Assembly (NCBI GenBank): GCA_944385265.1
Contig: CALWWO010000057.1
Location: 1-6,830 of the forward strand
Length of the DNA stretch: 6,830 nucleotides
Direction of reading: 5' to 3'
Source: an uncultured Oscillospiraceae bacterium
GTDB lineage: Bacteria; Bacillota_A; Clostridia; Oscillospirales; Oscillospiraceae
Part shown: positions 1 to 6,198 of the stretch, piece after piece
Layout: each line of letters opens with the position of its first letter
How positions within the stretch are numbered: the stretch's first letter is position 1
Notes under the pieces: generated by a model
Database searches by the model: none
Seen by the model: only the letters and a program-made list of their open reading frames with translations
What the model was told of the DNA's origin: nothing
Program-made: the position numbers and the translations under genes

Positions 1-453
1 GCACTCGGCGCGGAGCATGTTGTTTACAGAGAAGCACGCCCCCACCTCGCGGAGCAGCTCGACATAATTGAGGTCAAGGAGCCAGCCGGCGTTGTTGATC
101 ATCATCGCCTTACCCTCTCCGAAATCGATAAAGCGCTCCATTTGTCTCTTAAAGCACTCCGCATTATGATTTATGTCTTCGCGGGTGAGCATTTTCCTCA
201 TATCAGTACGCCCGGACGGATCGCCGATCATCGTCGTTCCGCCGCCAATAAGCGCTATCGGCTTGTTGCCTGCCATCTGCAGCCTTTTCATCAGCGTAAG
301 CGCCATAAAATGCCCTGCCGTAAGGCTGTCCGCCGTACAGTCGAACCCGATGTAGAAGGTCGCCTTCCCGTCATTTATCATCCTTTTGATCTCTTCCTCG
401 TTCGTCACCTGGGCTATAAGCCCTCTTGCGACAAGTTCATCGTAGATTGTCAT
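1..453 (-). CDS. tyrS: Tyrosyl-tRNA synthetase, N-terminal 151 residues (3' end outside window)
   Basis: Class I aminoacyl-tRNA synthetase that activates tyrosine with ATP and charges tRNA-Tyr in the cytoplasm. The visible part is the start of the Rossmann catalytic domain and aligns without gaps at its N-terminus to the Geobacillus stearothermophilus enzyme as I remember it. Tyr34, Asp38, Thr40, His48 and Asp78 (in GDPSG, 77-81) are at the same numbers. Later it has FSVNNML near residues 143-149. The KMSKS loop and the tRNA-binding C-terminus lie beyond position 1. One oddity: the HIGH motif reads TAGH (45-48), so the first His, which helps stabilise the ATP transition state in the classic enzyme, is Thr. 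The start ATG shares one base with the recN stop (TGATG). A Shine-Dalgarno-like AAAGGGG sits inside recN at 462-468, 8 bases upstream. The identification is secure; the gene is cut only by the window edge. Confidence 0.95.
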   Translation of the reverse strand, partial: MTIYDELVARGLIAQVTNEEEIKRMINDGKATFYIGFDCTADSLTAGHFMALTLMKRLQMAGNKPIALIGGGTTMIGDPSGRTDMRKMLTREDINHNAECFKRQMERFIDFGEGKAMMINNAGWLLDLNYVELLREVGACFSVNNMLRAEC

Positions 454-2147
454 CAGTCTTTCCCCTTTAATTGTATCTTATATGAATTTGCTTTTTCGAT
501 CTGTTCTTCAGCCGAAGCAAGCGTTACCTCGGTTATGTTTGCGCCGCCCGTCAGCCGCGCTATTTCAAGCTTACGCCCATCAAAATCAAGCGGCGTCACA
601 AATGTAAATGTCCGTCCGTCCTGCTCTTCTTTTTTTATTTCAAAATGAGTATCTGCAAAAGCGGCTATTTGCGGCAAATGCGTCACGCAAATGACCTGCT
701 TTATGCGCGATAGCTGGCAAAGCTTCTCGCCGACTCTCTGCGCCGCTATTCCGGATACTCCGGTATCTACCTCATCAAACACCATTGTCTCTATATCGTC
801 GTTTTCGGCAAGCACGTTTTTCATCGCGAGCATTATTCTCGCAAGCTCGCCTCCCGACGCTATTTTGCTTATCCGCCCGGGCGCCTCGCCCGCGTTAGCC
901 GACATGAGGAAACGCACCTCGTCGATTCCGTTTTTATCAAATGATTCGTCGTCGGATACGAGCTCCACTTCAAATCTCACTCCGCTCATTGAAAGCTGCT
1001 CCAGCTCGCTTTCTATACGTTTTTCGAGTATCTCCGCCGTCTCCCGACGCCTGCACGACAGCTCTCGAGCCGCCGAAAGCAGCAGGGTTTTGATATTATC
1101 GCGCTCCGCCTGTAATTTTTTCAGCCGTTCCTCCGCGTACTCAATATTGTCGAGCTCATTTCTCGCGTTTTCCAGAAAAGCAAGCATATCCTCCTCTTCA
1201 GGACCGTATTTCCGCGAAAGTTTTCGCAAAAGCGCCAGCCTGTTTTCGATATTATCCAGCTCGTCAGGCGAAAAATCAAGACTGTTTTTAAGATCTCTTA
1301 TTTCTTCAACCGCATCCTCCGCCGCATAGCGCAGCTCTGTCAGTTTCTGCACTATTTTTGCAAGCTCCTCCGAGTATCGCGCGCCTGTTTCGGCGGCTTT
1401 TTCCGCGTCGCTTATAAGCGTAACGGCGCCGTCCGTTCTGTCGTCTCCGTAAAGCGCGCCAAACGCCTCTTCGATCGACTGAGTTATTTTTACCGAATTT
1501 TTCAGCAGTTCCAGGCGAGCCGTCAGCTCCTCGCGCTCTCCGGGGCGTACATCTGCCCTCTCAAGCTCATCGATTTGGAATTTCAGAGCGTCTATCTTTC
1601 TCTCTTTTTCGCTCTCGTCCATTTCAACGGCTTCACATTCCTGTTGCTTTTCGCAGTATTTGCCATAAATCTCCTGATATTTTGCGATATCGCCTTCAAG
1701 TTGCCCAAAATTATCCAGATACTCCCTGTGGTACCTCTCATCCAGCAAACGCTGTCCGTCGTTCTGCCCGTGTATATCGAGCAGGCATTCACCGAGCTCA
1801 CGAAGCTGGGATACCGACACCGGCATCCCGTTGACGCGGCACGAATTCCTCCCGTCCGCGCTTATGCGCCGCACGAGGAAAAGCTCTCCGTCCTCCAAAT
1901 CTATCGAATTTTCCTCGCACCAGCGCTCCGTCCCATTTGATGAAAACACGGCTGAAACGGTCGCCTTATCTGCGCCCGATCTTATGATCTCTCTCGACGT
2001 GCGTCCGCCCAAGGCAGCTCCCAGCGCGTCTATCACGATCGATTTTCCCGCGCCGGTCTCGCCCGTCATTACGTTTAGACCGGCTTTAAATTCGATATCA
2101 GCTTTTTCAATTACTGCAACATTCTCAATATGCAATATCTGAAGCAT
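453..2147 (-). CDS. recN: DNA repair protein RecN (SMC-like ATPase)
   Basis: RecN is an SMC-family ATPase that gathers at double-strand breaks and helps recombinational repair. The 564 residues match the usual family length. The N-terminal ATPase half has a Walker A, GETGAGKS, at 29-36 and a conserved DIHGQ segment at 124-128. Residues about 150-385 are rich in Glu, Lys, Leu and Arg with heptad-like spacing, as expected for the coiled-coil arms. The C-terminal half has the ABC signature ASGGELARIML (430-440), Walker B with VFDEVD (456-461), and the switch histidine in VTHLPQ (H490). The start ATG follows a GAAGGTG ribosome binding site (2154-2160). The gene lies 23 bases after argR, as in many Bacillota, and its stop overlaps the tyrS start. 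I saw no LexA-type operator in the short upstream gap, so expression probably follows the operon. A run of seven A in the mRNA occurs at codons 504-506. Confidence 0.98.
   Translation of the reverse strand: MLQILHIENVAVIEKADIEFKAGLNVMTGETGAGKSIVIDALGAALGGRTSREIIRSGADKATVSAVFSSNGTERWCEENSIDLEDGELFLVRRISADGRNSCRVNGMPVSVSQLRELGECLLDIHGQNDGQRLLDERYHREYLDNFGQLEGDIAKYQEIYGKYCEKQQECEAVEMDESEKERKIDALKFQIDELERADVRPGEREELTARLELLKNSVKITQSIEEAFGALYGDDRTDGAVTLISDAEKAAETGARYSEELAKIVQKLTELRYAAEDAVEEIRDLKNSLDFSPDELDNIENRLALLRKLSRKYGPEEEDMLAFLENARNELDNIEYAEERLKKLQAERDNIKTLLLSAARELSCRRRETAEILEKRIESELEQLSMSGVRFEVELVSDDESFDKNGIDEVRFLMSANAGEAPGRISKIASGGELARIMLAMKNVLAENDDIETMVFDEVDTGVSGIAAQRVGEKLCQLSRIKQVICVTHLPQIAAFADTHFEIKKEEQDGRTFTFVTPLDFDGRKLEIARLTGGANITEVTLASAEEQIEKANSYKIQLKGKD
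462..468 (-). promoter_or_regulatory. Ribosome binding site of tyrS inside the recN 3' end
   Basis: AAAGGGG lies within the last codons of recN, 8 bases before the tyrS ATG that shares a base with the recN stop. It lets tyrS be read independently or by re-initiation after recN. Confidence 0.6.
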
Positions 2148-2170
2148 TTACCGCACCTTCTGTTGATAGC

Positions 2171-2620
2171 TTATACAAGATAGCTCTGTATCTCATGTAA
2201 AAAGCGCTCCGCCGCTTCATCTGTCATCATGGCGAGAAACGCCGTATCGTCTCCGGCTATCGTGCCTGCAAGATCTTTTATATCCATCCCGTCGATAGCG
2301 CTGCATGCCGCCGGTGCAAGCCCCGGCAGAGTTTTTATAACGACTATGTTCCGCGCGCAGACGCACGAAGTCACGCTCTCTCTGAATATCGTCTTAAGTC
2401 TGCCCGCGTGATTTGTGATATTGCCGCCGGCTATGATATATCTATACCTTCCGCTGGGCGACAGCTCTTTTACAAGGCGTAGCTCCTTTATATCTCTCGA
2501 TATCGTCGCCTGCGTGGCGTCTATTCCCATTGCGCGCAGTTCCTCTATAAGCTGATTCTGATTTTCGATCTCAGTGCGTCCTATAAGCTCCAATATGGCT
2601 TTCTGTCTCCTCTGTTTCAT
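2171..2620 (-). CDS. argR: Arginine repressor ArgR/AhrC
   Basis: Arginine-responsive transcription factor that, in the family, forms hexamers, represses arginine biosynthesis and can activate catabolism. The 149 residues are the usual length. The N-terminal winged helix-turn-helix (about 1-65) includes the recognition helix TQATISRDIKELRLVK at 36-51, almost the family consensus. The C-terminal arginine-binding and oligomerisation domain (about 75-149) has NIVVIKTLPG (91-100) and GTIAGDD (119-125), whose two Asp residues correspond to the arginine ligands. The ATG overlaps the nadK stop by 4 bases (ATGA), with a G-rich Shine-Dalgarno (GGGGGA, 2627-2632) 6 bases upstream, so translation is probably coupled to nadK. 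Location next to recN is conserved in Gram-positive bacteria. Whether ArgR controls its own operon is open; see the TGAAT repeats at the dxs promoter. Confidence 0.97.
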   Translation of the reverse strand: MKQRRQKAILELIGRTEIENQNQLIEELRAMGIDATQATISRDIKELRLVKELSPSGRYRYIIAGGNITNHAGRLKTIFRESVTSCVCARNIVVIKTLPGLAPAACSAIDGMDIKDLAGTIAGDDTAFLAMMTDEAAERFLHEIQSYLV

Positions 2621-3477
2621 CGCCTGTCCCCCAGTTTCCTGCTATCCATCTCGTAAAAGCTCTTACCAGCTATACGTACAAGATGCGTTTTATACATCGA
2701 CCTTCTTATCCTGATGATATCTCCGCTCTCAAGAAAAATCGATTCTCCGCCATCGGCTGACAGATACGCGGTTTTCCCACCGAGCTGCCCTATTTCCACC
2801 GTCACCTCGCGCTCAGGTGCGAGTACATATGCTTTCGCTACAAGTACGTGAGCGCATATCGGCGTAACTATTATAGCTTCCGCGGTCGGCTCCACGATAG
2901 GTCCGCCGGCTGACATTGAATACGCTGTAGACCCTGTCGGTGTCGCCACCACGACCCCGTCGCCGGAAAACGATATTATCTTATCGCCGTCTCCTGAAAC
3001 AGTAATATCGATTATACGCGCGATACCGCCGACCACTACATCGTTGAGGACAAAATCTGAATATATCGCCTTGCCGCCGCGTTCAACCTCGACATCGAGC
3101 ATGAGCCGTCTGTCTTTTGTATACCCTTCTTTTATAGCTTTTAAAATCAGCCCTATATCTTCGCGCTCAAGCTCTGCCATAAAACCTTTTTTGCCGAGAT
3201 TTATGCTTAAAATAGGCACTCTGTCCTCAGCAGCCAGCCGCGCCACCTGTAAAATAGTGCCGTCTCCGCCGAAAGCGATTATCATCTCCGCCTCTGAAAA
3301 CGCCGTCTCTAAGCTCTCAAGCTCCATCTCCTCCGGTATTTCGATACCGGAGGTCTCAGCTCCAAGAGGGCATACGACCGTGTCTATATGCTCGCTCTTA
3401 AGCATTTTATATACTTCTTTTGTAATCCCGAGATCATGATCTCTCTCAAGATTGGGACATAATACGATCTTTTTCAT
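2617..3477 (-). CDS. nadK: NAD kinase
   Basis: Phosphorylates NAD to NADP in the cytoplasm, using ATP or polyphosphate depending on the species. The 286 residues fit the family. The GGDGT motif is at 70-74 with the catalytic Asp72. NLGKKGFMAE follows at 93-102. The NE/D motif reads LND (144-146). The long conserved block around 173-192 contains the glycine-rich TPTGSTAYSMSAGG. TPICAH (205-210) matches the usual TPICPH. Residues 36-62, between the N-terminal strand and GGDGT, form a variable linker, and the DNA coding residues about 42-50 is a perfect 10-bp inverted repeat (3330-3353). The ATG lies 2 bases after the tlyA stop, with GGAG 9 bases upstream inside tlyA. The stop overlaps the argR start. 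NADPH made from its product serves IspC, the step after Dxs, but that link to the upstream genes is only an inference. Confidence 0.97.
   Translation of the reverse strand: MKKIVLCPNLERDHDLGITKEVYKMLKSEHIDTVVCPLGAETSGIEIPEEMELESLETAFSEAEMIIAFGGDGTILQVARLAAEDRVPILSINLGKKGFMAELEREDIGLILKAIKEGYTKDRRLMLDVEVERGGKAIYSDFVLNDVVVGGIARIIDITVSGDGDKIISFSGDGVVVATPTGSTAYSMSAGGPIVEPTAEAIIVTPICAHVLVAKAYVLAPEREVTVEIGQLGGKTAYLSADGGESIFLESGDIIRIRRSMYKTHLVRIAGKSFYEMDSRKLGDRR
3330..3353 (-). repeat. Perfect 10-bp inverted repeat (hairpin) within nadK
   Basis: The arms CCTCCGGTAT (3330-3339) and ATACCGGAGG (3344-3353) pair perfectly around a 4-base loop; on the mRNA the loop is CGAA. The stem has six G-C and four A-U pairs. 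It falls in the variable linker of NadK before GGDGT. The 3' arm on the mRNA ends in GGAGG, a strong Shine-Dalgarno core, and the 5' arm holds its complement CCTCC. There is no U-run after it, so it is not a typical intrinsic terminator. Confidence 0.7.
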
Positions 3478-3479
3478 TA

Positions 3480-4271
3480 TTATAGCTCCATGTGAGATTT
3501 TTTTACAAGTTCAACTATATCCGGAATATCCCCCGCATTACCGTCGGTGCCCAGATATCCGAGATATTCGATATTTCCCTCCGGTCCTTTGATCGGCGAA
3601 TACGTAAGATCCTTTACTGAAAATCCGAGCTCACTTGCCGTGCCGATGAAGTTTTCCAGCACCTCCGCGTGCGTCTTCTCATCCCGCACGACGCCCTTTT
3701 TGCCGACCTTTTCCTTGCCCGCCTCAAACTGCGGCTTTATAAGGCAGACTACTTCGCCGCCGTCGCGGAGTAGCGCTTTCACTGTCGGCAGCACAAGCCG
3801 CAGTGATATAAAAGACACGTCTATCACGGCAAGATCTATTTTATCGTGTATCTGCTCGTTTGTGACATATCGTATATTCGTCCTCTCCATTGAAACGACG
3901 CGCGGATCGTTTCTCAAGCTCCATGCGAGCTGCCCGTACCCGACGTCGACTGAATAGACCTTCTCTGCGCCCGCCTTTAACAGACAATCCGTAAATCCTC
4001 CTGTTGATGCGCCACAGTCGATGCATATCTTTCCATCTACGTTGACTCCGAAATCCTCAAGCGCCTTTTTCAGCTTATATCCGCCGCGGCTGACAAATTC
4101 CATCCCGCCTTTTACGTCTATATTGCAATCCTCAGGAACGGTCATTCCCGGTTTATCGCTGCGCTGACCGTTGACAAAAACATCTCCGCTCATTATTACC
4201 GCTTTTGCGCGCTCCCTGCTTTCTGCGAGTCCGCGCTCCACAAGCAGCACGTCCAACCGAGCCTTTTTCAT
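3480..4271 (-). CDS. tlyA: TlyA family rRNA (cytidine-2'-O)-methyltransferase
   Basis: S-adenosylmethionine-dependent ribose methyltransferase of the TlyA/YqxC family, often labelled hemolysin in databases. Known members methylate C1920 of 23S rRNA, and the longer type also C1409 of 16S rRNA, which affects sensitivity to capreomycin. An S4 RNA-binding domain covers about 5-58 and an RrmJ/FtsJ-fold domain about 60-245. The SAM-binding loop is DCGASTGGFTD (85-95). The tetrad Lys66, Asp151, Lys179, Glu235 falls at a constant offset of three from Lys69, Asp154, Lys182, Glu238 of the Mycobacterium tuberculosis enzyme. DVGYGQLAWSLRNDPRV (109-125) is nearly identical to that protein. At 263 residues, with a full S4 domain, it resembles the longer type II form by length, but this does not prove dual targets. 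The ATG overlaps the dxs stop (ATGA), and an AGCTC-rich stretch including GGAG lies just upstream in dxs. Confidence 0.95.
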   Translation of the reverse strand: MKKARLDVLLVERGLAESRERAKAVIMSGDVFVNGQRSDKPGMTVPEDCNIDVKGGMEFVSRGGYKLKKALEDFGVNVDGKICIDCGASTGGFTDCLLKAGAEKVYSVDVGYGQLAWSLRNDPRVVSMERTNIRYVTNEQIHDKIDLAVIDVSFISLRLVLPTVKALLRDGGEVVCLIKPQFEAGKEKVGKKGVVRDEKTHAEVLENFIGTASELGFSVKDLTYSPIKGPEGNIEYLGYLGTDGNAGDIPDIVELVKKSHMEL

Positions 4272-6115
4272 TTCTCAAGCTCCTTTATCACCGCATCGCT
4301 TATTCCATCGGCGTCTATTCCATACAAATTTTTGATATCCTTTGGAGCACCGTGCTGCACAAATCTCTCGCCGAGGTTCTTAAGCAGCAGACATTTTATA
4401 TCTAGCCGCTCTTTTAGCAGAACTGCCGCTATCCGCTCGCCTATGCATCCGGCAGATACACACTCTTCGACGACCATAAGTCTCTTCGTTTTTAATACGG
4501 AATCTTTTATGATATCTGCATCAAGCGGATTTATAACACCGAGTTTTATTACCTCGACCGATATGCCGCGGTTTTTCAGTATGTCGTACGCGTTGAGCGT
4601 CTCATTTATCAACGTCCCGTACGTGACTATGGTAAAATCGGTCCCCTCTGTCACACGCCGTGCAGCGTCGCTTCCGCCCGCCTTATATCTTCCTTCGCCG
4701 CCGCGCGGATACCGCACGGCGACAGGTCCCGTTTCATGGCACACAGCGCGCTCCAGCATATCCTCAAGCTCGGCAAAGCTTGCCGGGCAAAATATCTTCA
4801 TCCCAGGGACGGACGACCAAAACGCAACGTCGAACACGTCCTGATGCGTCTCTCCATCTCCGCCTACGATTCCGGCTCTGTCCACTCCGAACACGACGTG
4901 ATTAGACAATATCGCGGCGTCGTGTATCACCATATCGACAGCGCGCTGCAGAAACGTCGAATACACAGCAAATACAGGCGTTAGCCCCTGTTTTGCCGCG
5001 CCTGACGCCATTGAAACGGCGTGCCCTTCAGCTATTCCAACGTCAAAAAATCTGTCAGGATACAGTCTTGAAAAGCGCTCAAGTCCTGTCCCATTCCTCA
5101 TGGCGGCAGTTATAGCTATTATTTTCTCGTCCTGCTCGACAAGCTGCTCCAGCTTTTTGCCGAACACGGCTGAAAAATCACGCTCTCCGTTAAAATTAAG
5201 ACCGGTCTTAAAATCGAATTTTGAAACTCCGTGATATTCATCGGGATGTCTTTCAGAAAATTTATATCCCTTGCCTTTGACCGTTATCACATGCACTATC
5301 GCCGGGCATTTCCGCTCCTTTGCCCATGTTAGCACCTCGGTTAGCTTTTCTATGTCGTGCCCGTCTACAGGTCCGAAATACTCAAACCCCATATCCTCGA
5401 ACATACTGCAAGGCAGTATGCTGTCTTTTATCGCGTTTTTAATCCCGCTTGTCCATTTATAGATATGCTGTCCGCCCGGTACCCGCTGCAGAAACTTCTT
5501 GTAATTATTCTTCAGCTCTATGTACCCCGGCTTCATCCTAAGCATGGACAGATGGTGCGCGATTCCACCCATATTGGGAGTTATCGCCATACCGTTGTCG
5601 TTTAATATTATTATCAGCGGCTCATTGCTTACGCCCGCATCGTTTAACGCCTCATACGCCAGCCCGCCCGTCAGAGCTCCGTCTCCCGTAAGGGCAATAA
5701 CGTCATAGTTCTGCTTCCGCATCGTCCGCGCCCTTGCCATCCCGAGAGCCACCGAGATAGAGTTTGACGCATGACCTGCTATAAATGAGTCGTGTACGCT
5801 CTCCGATGGTTTTGGGAATCCGGCAAGTCCATTTGTCTGCCTAAGAGTTGAAAAATCCTTTAATCTCCCAGTCAGCATCTTGTGGACATAACACTGATGC
5901 CCAACGTCAAACACAAGCCTGTCTCGTTCCGTATCAAAGACCTTGTGTATGGCGACCGTCAGCTCGACAACGCCGAGATTCGACGCGAGATGCCCGCCGG
6001 TCTCCGATATATTTTCTATCAAAAATTCTCTTATCTCGCCGCAAAGCTGCAAAAGCTCCGTTTTGCTTAATTCCCTTAGGTCGCGAGGTGAAGAGATTTT
6101 ATTCAAAATTTCCAC
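4268..6115 (-). CDS. dxs: 1-deoxy-D-xylulose-5-phosphate synthase
   Basis: Thiamine diphosphate enzyme that condenses pyruvate and glyceraldehyde 3-phosphate to DXP, the first step of the MEP isoprenoid pathway and a precursor for thiamine and pyridoxal synthesis. The 615 residues are a normal full length. The active-site residues lie at a constant offset of seven from E. coli Dxs: His42, Asp145 of the GDG motif (144-146), Asn174 in LNDNGM, the catalytic Glu363 in IAEGHAV, Tyr385, Arg391, Arg413, Asp420 and His424. The residue after the catalytic Glu is Gly rather than the common Gln. The C-terminal transketolase domain (about 490-615) is complete. The start is GTG, chosen because AAGAGG (6123-6128) lies 7 bases upstream and the N-terminus fits the family; no ATG gives a better start. 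It is preceded by its own promoter and heads the tightly packed unit dxs-tlyA-nadK-argR-recN-tyrS. Confidence 0.97.
   Translation of the reverse strand: MEILNKISSPRDLRELSKTELLQLCGEIREFLIENISETGGHLASNLGVVELTVAIHKVFDTERDRLVFDVGHQCYVHKMLTGRLKDFSTLRQTNGLAGFPKPSESVHDSFIAGHASNSISVALGMARARTMRKQNYDVIALTGDGALTGGLAYEALNDAGVSNEPLIIILNDNGMAITPNMGGIAHHLSMLRMKPGYIELKNNYKKFLQRVPGGQHIYKWTSGIKNAIKDSILPCSMFEDMGFEYFGPVDGHDIEKLTEVLTWAKERKCPAIVHVITVKGKGYKFSERHPDEYHGVSKFDFKTGLNFNGERDFSAVFGKKLEQLVEQDEKIIAITAAMRNGTGLERFSRLYPDRFFDVGIAEGHAVSMASGAAKQGLTPVFAVYSTFLQRAVDMVIHDAAILSNHVVFGVDRAGIVGGDGETHQDVFDVAFWSSVPGMKIFCPASFAELEDMLERAVCHETGPVAVRYPRGGEGRYKAGGSDAARRVTEGTDFTIVTYGTLINETLNAYDILKNRGISVEVIKLGVINPLDADIIKDSVLKTKRLMVVEECVSAGCIGERIAAVLLKERLDIKCLLLKNLGERFVQHGAPKDIKNLYGIDADGISDAVIKELEK
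5402..5420 (-). repeat. Perfect 8-bp inverted repeat within dxs
   Basis: CATACTGC and GCAGTATG pair around a 3-base loop inside the dxs segment coding for residues about 232-238. There is no U-run after it. An 8-bp stem of this kind can arise by chance in a window of this size, so a function is not claimed. Confidence 0.4.
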
Positions 6116-6165
6116 TGTCCCGCCTCTTGTTTAGATAAAATATTCAAAATTCAGATCAATATTCA
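6100..6165 (-). repeat. TGAAT repeat cluster and 11-base direct repeat at the dxs leader
   Basis: On the minus strand TGAAT occurs at 6165-6161, 6153-6149, 6146-6142 and 6105-6101. The longer word AATTTTGAATA occurs twice (6151-6141 and 6110-6100), 41 bases apart, once in the leader and once in the first dxs codons. The upstream three lie at or just after the predicted transcription start. ArgR operators of Gram-positive bacteria are built from TGAAT-like half-sites, but here the copies are direct rather than clean inverted pairs, so the match is partial. Confidence 0.4.
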
Positions 6166-6194
6166 TTCTATCATACATTAATAAGCAGAACATT
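6116..6194. other. Intergenic region ispA-dxs
   Basis: These 79 AT-rich bases are the only sizeable gap. They hold the -10 box and most of the promoter, the TGAAT repeats and the dxs ribosome binding site. An open frame of 20 codons fills most of it (6193-6131) but lacks a clear ribosome binding site. No strong hairpin followed by a T-run is present, so no terminator is called. Confidence 0.8.
6123..6128 (-). promoter_or_regulatory. Ribosome binding site deciding the GTG start of dxs
   Basis: AAGAGG on the minus strand ends 7 bases before the GTG codon at 6115-6113. It is the only purine-rich match to the anti-Shine-Dalgarno in the leader and supports GTG over downstream TTG or ATG codons. 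Confidence 0.7.
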
Positions 6195-6198
6195 TCAA
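6170..6198 (-). promoter_or_regulatory. Predicted sigma-A-type promoter of the dxs operon
   Basis: On the minus strand TTGAAA (6198-6193) is separated by exactly 17 bases from TATGAT (6175-6170). Each box has one mismatch to the sigma-70/sigma-A consensus (TTGACA, TATAAT), and the surroundings are AT-rich, unlike the flanking genes. A start near 6163 would give a leader of about 48 bases before the dxs GTG. The -35 box overlaps the ispA stop codon. This is a sequence prediction only. Confidence 0.65.

Noticed and set aside
142..648. Open frame on the plus strand (168 codons) across tyrS and recN
   Set aside because: It crosses two well-identified genes on the other strand and shows no domain or ribosome binding site.
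691..1329. Long open frame on the plus strand (212 codons) opposite recN
   Set aside because: The product is a low-complexity Ser-rich string typical of the antisense of a Glu/Leu/Arg-rich coiled-coil gene. The opposite strand encodes a complete RecN with all motifs.
2148..2175. LexA (SOS) operator upstream of recN
   Set aside because: recN is SOS-controlled in several bacteria, but no CGAAC-N4-GTTC-like palindrome is present in the argR-recN gap.
2170..2201. Possible internal promoter before recN (TTTACA ... TATAAG on the minus strand)
   Set aside because: The spacer is 20 bases for the better -10 and 18 for a poor one (TGTATA). The match is too weak to call inside the end of argR.
3480..4271. 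Hemolysin as the role of the tlyA product
   Set aside because: The S4 plus RrmJ-fold domains and the Lys-Asp-Lys-Glu tetrad indicate an rRNA methyltransferase; the hemolysin label is historical.
4332..4844. Open frame on the plus strand (170 codons) opposite dxs
   Set aside because: Shadow of dxs; Ser-rich, no recognisable domain, and the dxs frame is intact through its C-terminal domain.
6141..6166. Terminator between ispA and dxs from the two AATATT words
   Set aside because: Only six A-T pairs with a long loop and no real T-run; too weak to be an intrinsic terminator.
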